A stretch of 64,000 nucleotides of DNA, from positions 1 to 64,000 of the forward strand of contig NZ_JAFUSK010000021.1 of the NCBI RefSeq assembly GCF_017471675.1. The letters are read 5' to 3'. The notes under the pieces were generated by a model. It did not search any database and was not told where the DNA came from. It saw nothing but the letters and a program-made list of their open reading frames with translations. Within the stretch, counting starts at the first letter, position 1. Each line of letters starts with the position of its first letter. The position numbers and the translations under genes are program-made. Source of the DNA: Pseudobutyrivibrio sp. Lineage in GTDB: Bacteria; Bacillota; Clostridia; Lachnospirales; Lachnospiraceae. Below, piece after piece: positions 50,037 through 59,820 of the stretch.

Positions 50037-53000
50037 TTACTTATTGCCCTTTTTCAATGCTTTTGTAAAAACTACATATCCGCCACTTACAAGAATTAGT
50101 GCCAGTGCAATGAGTATTAATATCAGAATTGCATTACTATCTTTTTTCTCGCCTGTAGTAGGTGTTTCTTCATCAGATATGATTTCTTCTGATAGCTCAT
50201 TATTCTCTTCTAATGTGTTCTCAGCTGAATCTTCCAATGTAGAATCTTCACTATTTTCTAATTTCTCATCTACACTGCTTTCAGCTTCAGGCTTTTGCTT
50301 AGAGCTATTAGCTGCCTTTACCTTATCAGTTGTTTTAGCAACTTTATTGTTTCCAGCAGCAGGTACCTTAGGAGTATCAATTACTGTGATGTCCTTTGCT
50401 GGGCTTGCAGCTTTGTTTACCTCATGATTAACTGGTGTGGTACCTGTGCTTCCGCCTTGTGATGGCTTGAAAGGATTAACAGGATTAATGATAGGCTCCT
50501 TTGTTTTTGCCTCTTTTATCTTGCCCTTTGTTAACTCATCTGTAAGCTTAACATATCCGCAGAAGCCGCCTGTCATGTCAACAAAGCTTATTCCATCCAC
50601 CGCTGCAAATACAGGATTTGGATTGTAGCTGTAGTTTGAATCGTAACCAGTATCATTGATATCCTTTACTAATCTAGCTTTCTTGTCTAATGATTTTTCA
50701 GTGAAATCATATTCGCAAAGCTTTTCTGGAAGCTTATCAGCGTTTGCCACCTTAATCTTGATATCATCAGATGATGAAAGTTCTCCATCCGATACTGTGA
50801 GTGTAAGCACGTAGCTACCAGCTTGGTTAAAGCTTACATCTGTGATTGCCTGATTATCCTTATCGATAGCAACTGCTGCATTATCTGGCTTGCTCTTTAC
50901 TGTCCACTTGTATTCTAATGAAGAATTAGGATATCCATCATCAATAGCAGATGCTCTTAGTCTTGTAGTTGCAATAGCACCTAAAAGTAAGTTTGTTCCT
51001 TTAGCTTCTTCTAATTCTGTCAGCTTTTCCTCTAGCACTACTTCATCTGTTGTAACTTTCAGCTTAGAATCCTCTGCTGTAATTGATTCCACTTCATCTG
51101 TGTTTTCCTCTGTTGTTTCAGCATCTTTTTCAGTAGCTTCTTCATCAGGTACTTTACTAGCTTCTTTGATATCAGAGTCTTTCTCTTCTTTCTTTTCTTC
51201 TGACTCCACATCCTTTTCTAGCAATTCTTCCACATCTTCCTTTTCTAGCTCTTCAAGCTCTTCTTCCACTGGCTCACCACCTAGAACTGCCCATTCAATT
51301 ACACCTACGCCAGAATTATTAGCTTCCTTTTTGTTTAGCTGAATTCTTAATCCATCAGTCATAACTGGCTTGAATGATGTTACATTATACTTATCCTCTT
51401 CCAGACCAAAGCCCGATGCATCCTTTACTTCTTTCCAATCATCACCGTCCTTGTAACTAATGGTGTAATTCTTAGGGAATTGAATTCCCACTACTTCCTC
51501 AGAATCATTATCCTTCCAGAAGTAAATAGCCGATTTGTTAATGCTTATTTTTTTATCCCAGGTGTATGTAATGGTCTCGTATTCTGATGTGTTACCCCAC
51601 GAACCATAGGCACCAGTTGTTGGCTTTTCCATGGATGCTGAGGATGACACGCCATCATTTACTGCACCTAATGTTTCCCAGCTAGAAACATAGCTTGTTG
51701 AAACTGAAGCATCTAAAGCCAAATTGATATCCATATCAAGCGCGGCAATGGCATCGTTAAGTCTGTCGGTCATCTCATCTAATTCTTTTTGAGACACACC
51801 CATCTTTGTAACCAATTCCTTAGCCTCTGCCAAAATAGACTTCATATCAGCATATCCTGATTTAACAAAGAAGGAATCAACCTTTTCAGCTCTTGAAATA
51901 GCACTATTTAATCCAGACTTATCAACAGCGCCTTCCTTAAATCCGTATACTTTCCACTCAATTACGCCACAGCCTAATGTCTTAGGATTGATGGTCATTC
52001 TAAGAGATGTGGTCTGTATTGGCTTGATTGTTGTTCTGTTGTATTTATCAAGCTCTGTTCCAAGACCTTCCACTATCTCGCATTCCTTCCATTGGCCGCC
52101 TTCAAGATACTCTAGCTTAACAGCTGCTGGTGAGAAATTACCACCATTATCCTTGAAGTAATATGCATCCTGACCTGTGATGATAACCTCATCATCCCAT
52201 GTGTATGTTACCCATGCTGGTGCGCCCTGTGCACCCCCTAGCCAATTGTGCCATACACCATGGGATGTATCGTTTGATGCCGATGGATCATATCCATCGT
52301 TTAATCCTGCAACACCACCTAAATCCTGTGGTGTGTCTACAATAGCTGTTGGAGTAGCATAAGCTGCAAGATTCACCTCTTTACCGTCAACTACAACAAC
52401 ATTAGCTATAGCCTTAACAGTAGATTTATCTACTGAACCTTCTACAGTAAACACGCCCTTGGAGCTATAAGCTTCTGCCGAAACCTCATCCCATTTTACT
52501 TCCACATTTCTGTAAACACCATCAGAATATAAGGCGCTAACTTCTTTAGGTAATGAAGGGGCTTCGTTTATCTTAGTAACAACTGCTGAATCCTTAATTG
52601 ATACTATTTCTCTATCTGCTAAATCACCAAATAGCTTTGAAACTTCTTCTTCATCAAATGCTTTTGAATACATACTAAAGCCTTTGATTTTTCCATTTAA
52701 AAAGCTAATAGATTCCTCGTGAGAGCGTCCCAGATAATTTCTCTGAGCATCTCCCATCTTCGAAAATACGAATCCAGAATCCAATGTAGCTATTTTGTCT
52801 CCATCAAGATAAACAACAATCTCGCCCTTATCATTTGTCAGTACAAGCTTCTTATCATATTCTGGAGATATCGCATATACGGTATCCACAGTATTTAGCT
52901 TTTTAGATTTCATATCTGTAGCAGCAAGGCTAAGCTGATTGTTTCCCTTGAAGCTTACATACAAGTAGTTTTCATCTAAATCACCAAATTCGATAAGTCT

Positions 53001-56000
53001 TGTTCCATTCTCCTGATTTGCAGAAAGATTGAAGTCAATGACTATTGTAGCCTCATCTATTCCATCTACCTCTGGAAGATATGTTTCAATATCATTACCT
53101 GCATCTACAATTGGAGCTGTGTTCTTTGCAGCTGCTCCAATCTTAAATTCAACCTCTGATGTATCTTTCTTTCCAAGAGGAACAGAAACTGTCACAGTCT
53201 GATTCTTTGCTGCCTTAAATGTTCCATGAGCTTTACCATCAACCAGGATTGTGTAGCTGCCATCTGCAAGTCCTGTTAAATCAATGCTTGTATTATGTGC
53301 TGTTTTTTCAAGATTTGTTACAGTAAGCTTTACATCACTGCAATCTTTAGCAATTTTCGCATTTACGTATCTGTCTCTATCTAGCTCTACATAGCAACCA
53401 TCATCTATCAGGTTTAATCTGGTGTTCAATCCGTCAAGAGGCTTTATAGAATAACTGTCTCCATTATCAACCACATTACAGCCGTAACCAAATAAACCAA
53501 ATACTGGGTCTGTAGCAACATCTGCAGATAAAATCTGAAGTGCTCCAAAGAGACCCAAATCTGCTTCACCAGCCATCTGTCTCCAGCCGTTGTGAATCTT
53601 TCCACCTCCAGTTCCCTGTCCGCCTAGATTTCCCATTTCGCTTTGATAAGTCCAGGCAACTGTGCCTATATTCTCTGGATCTGCATCTATTTGACCAGAA
53701 TTGATGCATGTAAGATTTGCAAGCTTTGCAGCATAATTAACTCTTTCTGCCTCGGCAGAATCTACTGAATTTAATCCATTATTTTCAAGTCGCAAATAAT
53801 CATCCATGCAGTATCCTGCCAGAGCTGCTGTATACTGGAAGTTCCACCAGCTTTCGCCACAGATAGTGGTAGGATTAGCGTAGTGATACCACACTGGCTG
53901 AAGTCCTCTACATGCCCTTGTTTTCAAATCAATCTTTTGCATCATGCTTAGGGCATTAGCTTCATCACTTCCAAGATTTAGCTTAGCAAGAGTATATACA
54001 GCTTCCTCACCAGTATTGTCATAAGAATACTCTGAGCCATAAGGATATTTGGTGCTAGAGAAATTCTTATACTTTCTTGCCATAATATCTTCAATCTCGG
54101 CTGCCTCATCGGTATATCCTTCTGCCTTTAAGGAGGCGATAATATCAGGTGTAGTAAGCTCGCCCATTACACCTGTTGACCAGTTGTAATATACGCCGTC
54201 TGAATACAGAGCCTTCATTATGTTGTATGCTCTAAGTAGATAGGTATCTTTATCTTCAATGTACTCTACAATGTCAGGATATTTGCTGGCAATCTTGTAC
54301 ATTGAATAGTAGGTGTTGTAGATGTGAGGATATGCATAGCCACGGTATGTAGGAGTATCGTTTGGCTCCTTCATTTGGAAATCGTGGATAAGGTAATCCT
54401 CCTGATGCTCCTGCATAAGTCCATGCCATATAGCAGTATCCAGGTATTCATCAATAGCAGTAATTTCCTTTGCTACAGGGATGTAAACATTCTTTTCAGC
54501 GATATATTCACCGTGGGTCAATCCCCAATCATCGCCCCAGCCCCAATAGCCATTGAAAACACCGCGCTTTGATTTGGTGTCCATCATCCAATCGTCAAAT
54601 ACCTTATCATATAGCTCGCCTTCAGCATCCCACTGGGTCTTATCTACCATAAACTGAGAGTGAGTGTTCAAAGCCTTGCTTACATCATCCATGATATAGA
54701 ACTGCAGCTCAGTTTCCTTTGTTCCATTGTCATAGGAAACCACTACATCATTCTGACCTAAATCATCAAAGGCAATATCGTATATATGATATTGTTCTCC
54801 ATCGATTAGCTTTGTAGATTCGTACTTCGCATAAGTGCCAGCTTCGCTTTTTTCACATGGAAGATTGTTGCTGACACTATTCTTATTATCATCAAATAGA
54901 TTCAACTCATGAGGACATTTGATACTTACCTTCAAATCCTTGGCATCATATTTCGTATGAAGATACATTTTGGCTGGCATGTTTTTAGCAAAGGTCATGC
55001 CTGGAACTGCCACAGCATCTACAATTCCCTCTTCATAAAGGGTAGACTTCATATCCTCTTCATTATCAACTGGACTAAAATCAAAAGAATACTTCTTTGA
55101 CTCGCCCTTCTTTAGCTTTAATGATGTGTTATCAAGGTAACCACGATTAGTTTTCTTTATAACATCTGAATGGATGTAGAAGACGTTCAAACCACTTGCC
55201 CATCCATCCTGGTCCTGACACCATGATTTTTCGTTAGCTGCTCTTTCCTCAACTCTCCAGTGATCCTGATACTCAAAGCTGGCATCCGTTGCGTCATCTG
55301 GAGTAAATAATACATACTGTCCCTGTCCACTAGGGCGTGTAGCATATATGTATGAAGAATTCTTTCCCACAAAGCTGTGGTCTACTACTCTTGTTTCGTA
55401 GATTTCATCTCCACCAGACCAGTATTCGTTAAATGTAATAGGAAGTCCTAAATCTCCTACTGTAAGAACTTCATCGTTCTTGTTTTCTATTTCGATGTCC
55501 CACTTTATCCTGTCATTAACAAGAGTATAGGTTTCCTTTACCTGATAGTCTTTTATTCCTTTAGCTTCAGTCGCATTCCCGCTGTATGTAACTATTACCT
55601 TGTTATCCTTAAGAGTGATGGTTCTATCAGAGTCGGACTGGCTTGTGTATCCTTCCCTATATTCACCATCACCAAATTTAGTTGCAAGCATCAGCTCACC
55701 CATCCATTGGTGGGTGCTGCTAGCCCCCTGAGCAGGAGCATTTTCTTCGTTCATCACATAGTTTGTAGGATATTTATCTCCCACTATATACAGCTTTCTA
55801 ATCTGGCCGTATTTTCCTATGTTTACAGAGAAATAATCATTGGATAATGTATAACTTCCATCTGCTTCCTCTGTGGTCTTTGTTTGACTAGTTGCCTTAT
55901 CTTCCTTAGCCAGCACATCGATTGTCCCCATACTCCCTGGCAAAGTTGTAAATGCTGTAATCGTAGCCAGTGCAAGCGACAGAACCTTTTTCTTCATTCT

Positions 56001-56012
56001 CGTGTTTGACAT
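50037..56012 (-). CDS. Giant surface protein: DUF5695-like catalytic-type region, LamG/PKD pieces, F5/8C-like modules, C-terminal anchor
   Basis: 1991 aa. Signal peptide 1-36. A large N-terminal region (about 50-900) resembles DUF5695; it is rich in Trp (NGYWGWGDDWG, ICGESWWNF) and probably glycan-active. Residues 964-980 are the start of a PKD domain, joined at 981 to the second part of a LamG domain (to about 1135). A group 4 Ig-like segment (1140-1210), two discoidin-like modules (1211-1357, 1430-1578) and a FIVAR-like helical pair (1362-1425) follow. A Glu-rich linker (1580-1670) leads to the missing PKD remainder (1671-1755) and the LamG start (1763-1824). A Pro/Ser/Glu stalk, TPTTGE near 1950, one membrane segment (1960-1983) and a Lys tail fit sortase or membrane anchoring. 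It is last in the operon, 30 nt after GH127. It probably binds and releases arabinose-containing glycans (inference). Confidence 0.85.
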   Translation of the reverse strand: MSNTRMKKKVLSLALATITAFTTLPGSMGTIDVLAKEDKATSQTKTTEEADGSYTLSNDYFSVNIGKYGQIRKLYIVGDKYPTNYVMNEENAPAQGASSTHQWMGELMLATKFGDGEYREGYTSQSDSDRTITLKDNKVIVTYSGNATEAKGIKDYQVKETYTLVNDRIKWDIEIENKNDEVLTVGDLGLPITFNEYWSGGDEIYETRVVDHSFVGKNSSYIYATRPSGQGQYVLFTPDDATDASFEYQDHWRVEERAANEKSWCQDQDGWASGLNVFYIHSDVIKKTNRGYLDNTSLKLKKGESKKYSFDFSPVDNEEDMKSTLYEEGIVDAVAVPGMTFAKNMPAKMYLHTKYDAKDLKVSIKCPHELNLFDDNKNSVSNNLPCEKSEAGTYAKYESTKLIDGEQYHIYDIAFDDLGQNDVVVSYDNGTKETELQFYIMDDVSKALNTHSQFMVDKTQWDAEGELYDKVFDDWMMDTKSKRGVFNGYWGWGDDWGLTHGEYIAEKNVYIPVAKEITAIDEYLDTAIWHGLMQEHQEDYLIHDFQMKEPNDTPTYRGYAYPHIYNTYYSMYKIASKYPDIVEYIEDKDTYLLRAYNIMKALYSDGVYYNWSTGVMGELTTPDIIASLKAEGYTDEAAEIEDIMARKYKNFSSTKYPYGSEYSYDNTGEEAVYTLAKLNLGSDEANALSMMQKIDLKTRACRGLQPVWYHYANPTTICGESWWNFQYTAALAGYCMDDYLRLENNGLNSVDSAEAERVNYAAKLANLTCINSGQIDADPENIGTVAWTYQSEMGNLGGQGTGGGKIHNGWRQMAGEADLGLFGALQILSADVATDPVFGLFGYGCNVVDNGDSYSIKPLDGLNTRLNLIDDGCYVELDRDRYVNAKIAKDCSDVKLTVTNLEKTAHNTSIDLTGLADGSYTILVDGKAHGTFKAAKNQTVTVSVPLGKKDTSEVEFKIGAAAKNTAPIVDAGNDIETYLPEVDGIDEATIVIDFNLSANQENGTRLIEFGDLDENYLYVSFKGNNQLSLAATDMKSKKLNTVDTVYAISPEYDKKLVLTNDKGEIVVYLDGDKIATLDSGFVFSKMGDAQRNYLGRSHEESISFLNGKIKGFSMYSKAFDEEEVSKLFGDLADREIVSIKDSAVVTKINEAPSLPKEVSALYSDGVYRNVEVKWDEVSAEAYSSKGVFTVEGSVDKSTVKAIANVVVVDGKEVNLAAYATPTAIVDTPQDLGGVAGLNDGYDPSASNDTSHGVWHNWLGGAQGAPAWVTYTWDDEVIITGQDAYYFKDNGGNFSPAAVKLEYLEGGQWKECEIVEGLGTELDKYNRTTIKPIQTTSLRMTINPKTLGCGVIEWKVYGFKEGAVDKSGLNSAISRAEKVDSFFVKSGYADMKSILAEAKELVTKMGVSQKELDEMTDRLNDAIAALDMDINLALDASVSTSYVSSWETLGAVNDGVSSSASMEKPTTGAYGSWGNTSEYETITYTWDKKISINKSAIYFWKDNDSEEVVGIQFPKNYTISYKDGDDWKEVKDASGFGLEEDKYNVTSFKPVMTDGLRIQLNKKEANNSGVGVIEWAVLGGEPVEEELEELEKEDVEELLEKDVESEEKKEEKDSDIKEASKVPDEEATEKDAETTEENTDEVESITAEDSKLKVTTDEVVLEEKLTELEEAKGTNLLLGAIATTRLRASAIDDGYPNSSLEYKWTVKSKPDNAAVAIDKDNQAITDVSFNQAGSYVLTLTVSDGELSSSDDIKIKVANADKLPEKLCEYDFTEKSLDKKARLVKDINDTGYDSNYSYNPNPVFAAVDGISFVDMTGGFCGYVKLTDELTKGKIKEAKTKEPIINPVNPFKPSQGGSTGTTPVNHEVNKAASPAKDITVIDTPKVPAAGNNKVAKTTDKVKAANSSKQKPEAESSVDEKLENSEDSTLEDSAENTLEENNELSEEIISDEETPTTGEKKDSNAILILILIALALILVSGGYVVFTKALKKGNK

Positions 56013-56042
56013 TTGTCCCCCTTAATTCTCCTTTCTACTACA

Positions 56043-57995
56043 TTAAAACTTCTCCTTCATCCAAACTAACATTTCTTCGTTCTTCTTTCTGTTTCCCCAA
56101 TAGCAATAAGGGATGGCTGTTAATTTCACCTCCTCAAAATCACTTTCCACTTCACCATATAATTTACCAGAATCCCATCCTTCTTCTTTTATCCTTTGAG
56201 CATTGAATGTTATTCTAGTTGTTCCCCCTAAGATGTTATTGTCAAATTCTTCCTGTAGTTTTGTTTTACCGGACACAAAAATGTTGGCTAGATTTTCCCC
56301 ATTATCTACCTGTTCTAAGGCATACACTAATGGTCCTTTCATGATTGCAAGCTTGCCCACATCCGCTCTTACCTTTGGGTTGGAATGTATAAATCTTGCA
56401 GGCATATCAAACTCAAAGCTTACATACATACTTGTACCAGACAAGGACACACTGATGTAGCCTTTATCCTGTTTCATATCAAGCCCTGCTCCACTAACGC
56501 TGATTTTTGGATTCTTTGCATAATAAGGAATTCTAAGTGCAAGCATTCCTACCATTTGTTCATCTGACTCTACATGAACTGATACTTTACCATTCCAAGG
56601 AATTTCACTTTTTATATCCAGTCTGACTTCCTTGCCTGAAACCTCTGCCTTTATCTGAGATGATACATACATATTCAAATAAATCTTATTATCAGATGTA
56701 TATGCTATATACTGTCCCAAAGATGCAAGTGTTCTAGCTATATTAGGTGGGCAGCAGGCCACGCCAAACCATTTCTGTCTCTCGCTTTTTACATGAAGAC
56801 GCGAGGTGTGATCCATGCATGCAGCTGGCCATACTTCCAGCGGATTTACATAGAAAAATCCCTTGCCGTCCATAGCAATGCCCGACAACACTGTGTTGTA
56901 TAAAGCTCTTTCCACCTCATCAAAATATGCTGCCTCCCCTGTGATTTCACCCATTCTTTTTCCAAACATGGCCAGTCCAATGGATGCGCAGCTCTCAGAA
57001 TAATTACAATCATTTGGCAGATCATAATCGGTTGTAAATCTTTCCAACCAGCCTGATGAACCAATGCTTCCTGTTACATACATTCTTCTGTGAACCATAT
57101 CATCCCAAAGTGTTTTGCATGCATCTAAGAGCTCCTTATCATTTGTCTCTACTGCTACATCTGCCATTGCGCTGTACAAATATGCAGCTCTAACAGCATG
57201 GCCTTCTGCAGTCTTTTGCTCCCTAACTGGAAGATGAGACTGGCTATAGCTTGGGTCGTAATTAGCAAATTCAGAAAAGATTCTCTCAAAATCAGGTTGC
57301 TTTTCTTCTTCAAGAAAATAGTTATCTCCTACACCTCTTATATCAATAAAGTGCTTTGCCAAATCAAGATACTTTTTAACACCTGTAGTTCTGTATAGCT
57401 TTATCAGTCCTACTACTACCTCTCGATGGCCAGGGTATCCGTGGCAATTGCCCTCTTCCTTACCAAAGACATTACACAACAAATCTGCCAAGCGGCATAC
57501 TACGTCTATAATTTTTCTTTTGCCTGTAGCTTCATAATAGGCAACTGCGGCTTCCATAAAATGCCCTGCGGTATATAATTCATGGCCCTCGCAAAGATTC
57601 TTCCATTTCTTATCAGGTGCATTGATGATGAAATATGTATCAAGATATCCGTCCGGCTGTTGCGCTTTTTCAATCAAATCTATAGCCTCGTCTGCTAAAG
57701 CCTCTAGCTTCTCATCCCTGCCGTATGCTGATAGATAAAAACCTACAGCCTCCAACCATTTAGCTAAATCAGTATCCTGAAAAACTGCACCTTCAAATTT
57801 GCCGTTAGATAGACCTGCTGCTATCTTGAAATTTTCGATACAATGACTGGTTTCCACATCCTCTAGCCTGTCATTTAACACATCCCACTGATATGGAATA
57901 ATCACATTACCAACTAAGTCTCTATATTTGTTGAAAAAACCATCTGTAATCTTGATATCACTTATTGGTATTGAAGAATTTGCTTTGAATTTCAT
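56043..57995 (-). CDS. GH127 beta-L-arabinofuranosidase
   Basis: 650 aa, no signal peptide, so intracellular. It matches the (alpha/alpha)6 GH127 fold of the bifidobacterial enzyme HypBA1, which removes beta-1,2-linked L-arabinofuranose from hydroxyproline-linked arabino-oligosaccharides of plant extensins. The catalytic set aligns: E318 (acid/base-type Glu in GWLERF), E334 and C336 (SESC), and C414/C415 (ACCPPN), of which the first is the expected nucleophile and the others bind zinc. The C-terminal beta domain (about 445-650) is complete. It is 9 nt after the permease gene. The substrate is probably beta-arabinobiose or a short arabinoside that the ABC importer brings in. Confidence 0.93.
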   Translation of the reverse strand: MKFKANSSIPISDIKITDGFFNKYRDLVGNVIIPYQWDVLNDRLEDVETSHCIENFKIAAGLSNGKFEGAVFQDTDLAKWLEAVGFYLSAYGRDEKLEALADEAIDLIEKAQQPDGYLDTYFIINAPDKKWKNLCEGHELYTAGHFMEAAVAYYEATGKRKIIDVVCRLADLLCNVFGKEEGNCHGYPGHREVVVGLIKLYRTTGVKKYLDLAKHFIDIRGVGDNYFLEEEKQPDFERIFSEFANYDPSYSQSHLPVREQKTAEGHAVRAAYLYSAMADVAVETNDKELLDACKTLWDDMVHRRMYVTGSIGSSGWLERFTTDYDLPNDCNYSESCASIGLAMFGKRMGEITGEAAYFDEVERALYNTVLSGIAMDGKGFFYVNPLEVWPAACMDHTSRLHVKSERQKWFGVACCPPNIARTLASLGQYIAYTSDNKIYLNMYVSSQIKAEVSGKEVRLDIKSEIPWNGKVSVHVESDEQMVGMLALRIPYYAKNPKISVSGAGLDMKQDKGYISVSLSGTSMYVSFEFDMPARFIHSNPKVRADVGKLAIMKGPLVYALEQVDNGENLANIFVSGKTKLQEEFDNNILGGTTRITFNAQRIKEEGWDSGKLYGEVESDFEEVKLTAIPYCYWGNRKKNEEMLVWMKEKF

Positions 57996-58004
57996 TTGTT
58001 CCCC

Positions 58005-58838
58005 CTATGCCTTTACTGCTCCGTTTGTAAGTCCACTAACAATATACTTCTGCATGAATATGAATATCAATACTATTGGGAAAATTGCTACAAGTCCAAA
58101 TGCCATTGTTGCGTTCCAAAGTGTCTGATACTGCTGCACATAATTGTATATGTTTGATGTGATAGGTCTCATATTAGGATCTGTCATGAATGTGATTCCA
58201 TAAATCAAATCGCCCCATGCATACACAAATGAGAACACCGCTGCTACAATCACACCTGGCTTTGCAATCGGCAACATTATTTTAAAAAATGATGTTACCG
58301 GATTGCAGCCATCTATTGCCGCTGCCTCGTCTAGCTCCTTTGGTATAGAAAGGAAATAAGTACGAAGAATGATGATTGAGAAGGGAATTCCCAAAGTCGC
58401 ATCTGCAAGGATTGGCGCTAAGTAATTATTTAATAATCCCACTTTTGAAAACATAATATAAAGTGGTGTTAATATAAGTGTTGATGGAAGCATCTGCATC
58501 ATTAAGAAAAACAGTATGAGAAGCTTCTTTGAATTAAATCTAAATCTTGCTAGTCCGTATGCTGCTGGTATAGATAATACTGTTGATATTATCATTGAAG
58601 AAAACGCTATTAAAAAGCTATTCTTAAAGCCCTTCATTGTTGCTGATGATTCAGAAAACTGGCTTTGGAAAGCTTCTAGTGTAAGGTTTTTAGGCCACAG
58701 TGGAGTAGGAACCTGGAAGATTTCCACCTGAGTTTTAAGTGCTGTAACAATCATCCAATATAGAGGAAACATAAGAATAACGAATATCACCACTCCAATG
58801 ATAAAGCTTATGGTGTTTTCTTTTCTTTCTCTTTTCAT
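58005..58838 (-). CDS. Sugar ABC transporter permease, MalG/AraQ-like
   Basis: 277 aa, six membrane segments. It has the ATPase-contact EAA loop (PKELDEAAAIDGCNPVTSFFKIMLPIAKPG near 190-220). Carbohydrate uptake family 1 (CUT1). It lies 1 nt from the other permease gene. No ATPase gene is in the operon; a shared MsmX-like ATPase elsewhere is the usual solution. The substrate is inferred from GH127 next door. Confidence 0.93.
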   Translation of the reverse strand: MKRERKENTISFIIGVVIFVILMFPLYWMIVTALKTQVEIFQVPTPLWPKNLTLEAFQSQFSESSATMKGFKNSFLIAFSSMIISTVLSIPAAYGLARFRFNSKKLLILFFLMMQMLPSTLILTPLYIMFSKVGLLNNYLAPILADATLGIPFSIIILRTYFLSIPKELDEAAAIDGCNPVTSFFKIMLPIAKPGVIVAAVFSFVYAWGDLIYGITFMTDPNMRPITSNIYNYVQQYQTLWNATMAFGLVAIFPIVLIFIFMQKYIVSGLTNGAVKA

Positions 58839-58839
58839 C

Positions 58840-59754
58840 CTACATTACCTCCTCTTCTGCGTTTATTAGCTTGATGTAGAACATTCCTACTACAAATAGA
58901 ATTAAAAATAGAATGTTTGCAGAAGCTGCGCCCTTACTAAATTCAAACTGTTCAAATGACAGCTTGTAAGCGTATGTTGAAGCCAATTCTGTTGCATTGA
59001 TTGGTCCACCCTTGGTCATAACCCACACCAAATCAAATACCTTAAACGTATATACGAATCCAAGTGTAAGCACTGACATAATAGCTGGCTTAATCACTGG
59101 AATTGTTATCTTAAACAAAGTCTGAAGCTTATTGGCCCCATCGATTTTTGCACTTTCATAAATATCTGCCGGTACAGTTGTTAGACCTGTAAGCAGTAAC
59201 ATCATATTAAAAGGAATTCCAATCCAAATATTCGCAACTACAATAGCCACCATAGCAGTTGGGCCATTCAATAGCCAATCAACAGGTGTTTTAATAATAT
59301 GCAATTGCATTAATAGCTGGTTTGCTATACCTCCTGAGCTTGCAAAAATAAACTTAAATAAAAGACCTGCTACAGTAACTGGAAGCAACCAGGATATCAT
59401 TGTTGCACCTCTGAAAAATGCTGATGCTGGGAACTTTTTGCTAAATAAGAATGCAAGTATAAATCCAATAATAAACTGGAAAAAGATTGAAGCTACAGTA
59501 AATATTAAAGTATTCAAAATAGCACGGCTCATTACAGAATTAGCGTCTGTAAATAACTCTACATAATTTGAAAGACCTATAAATTCCTGTGCCTCAGGTC
59601 TTGAAAAATTAAAGACATTAACATTCTTTAAACTAAGAATGATATTTGAAATTGTGGGATATCCAACAAAGATAAGCATATAGATTACTGCTGGAAGAGA
59701 AAACAAAAATCCCATTTTCCCTGGTCCATTCAACTTCTTTTTTCTAGAAATCAT
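58840..59754 (-). CDS. Sugar ABC transporter permease, MalF/AraP-like
   Basis: 304 aa, six membrane segments, with the EAA loop ADIYESAKIDGANKLQTLFKITIPVIKPA near 205-235. It pairs with the MalG-like permease to form the channel. A terminator-like hairpin (59781-59808) stands between the binding-protein gene and this gene, so less permease than binding protein should be made. Confidence 0.93.
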   Translation of the reverse strand: MISRKKKLNGPGKMGFLFSLPAVIYMLIFVGYPTISNIILSLKNVNVFNFSRPEAQEFIGLSNYVELFTDANSVMSRAILNTLIFTVASIFFQFIIGFILAFLFSKKFPASAFFRGATMISWLLPVTVAGLLFKFIFASSGGIANQLLMQLHIIKTPVDWLLNGPTAMVAIVVANIWIGIPFNMMLLLTGLTTVPADIYESAKIDGANKLQTLFKITIPVIKPAIMSVLTLGFVYTFKVFDLVWVMTKGGPINATELASTYAYKLSFEQFEFSKGAASANILFLILFVVGMFYIKLINAEEEVM

Positions 59755-59780
59755 AACATCCCTCCAAAATAACTATTTCT

Positions 59781-59808
59781 AAAAATGGCGGGGAATTACT
59801 TCCCCGCC
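59781..59808 (-). terminator. Internal attenuator between binding-protein and permease genes
   Basis: GGCGGGGAA (59787-59795) pairs with TTCCCCGCC (59800-59808) and is followed on the minus strand by TTTTT. It lies 13 nt past the binding-protein stop and would let only part of transcription through. Confidence 0.85.
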
Positions 59809-59820
59809 AAATGTTAATTC

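Noticed and set aside
50890-51342. Serine-rich plus-strand ORF of 150 aa
   Set aside because: It is the antisense shadow of the Glu/Lys-rich linker in the surface protein.
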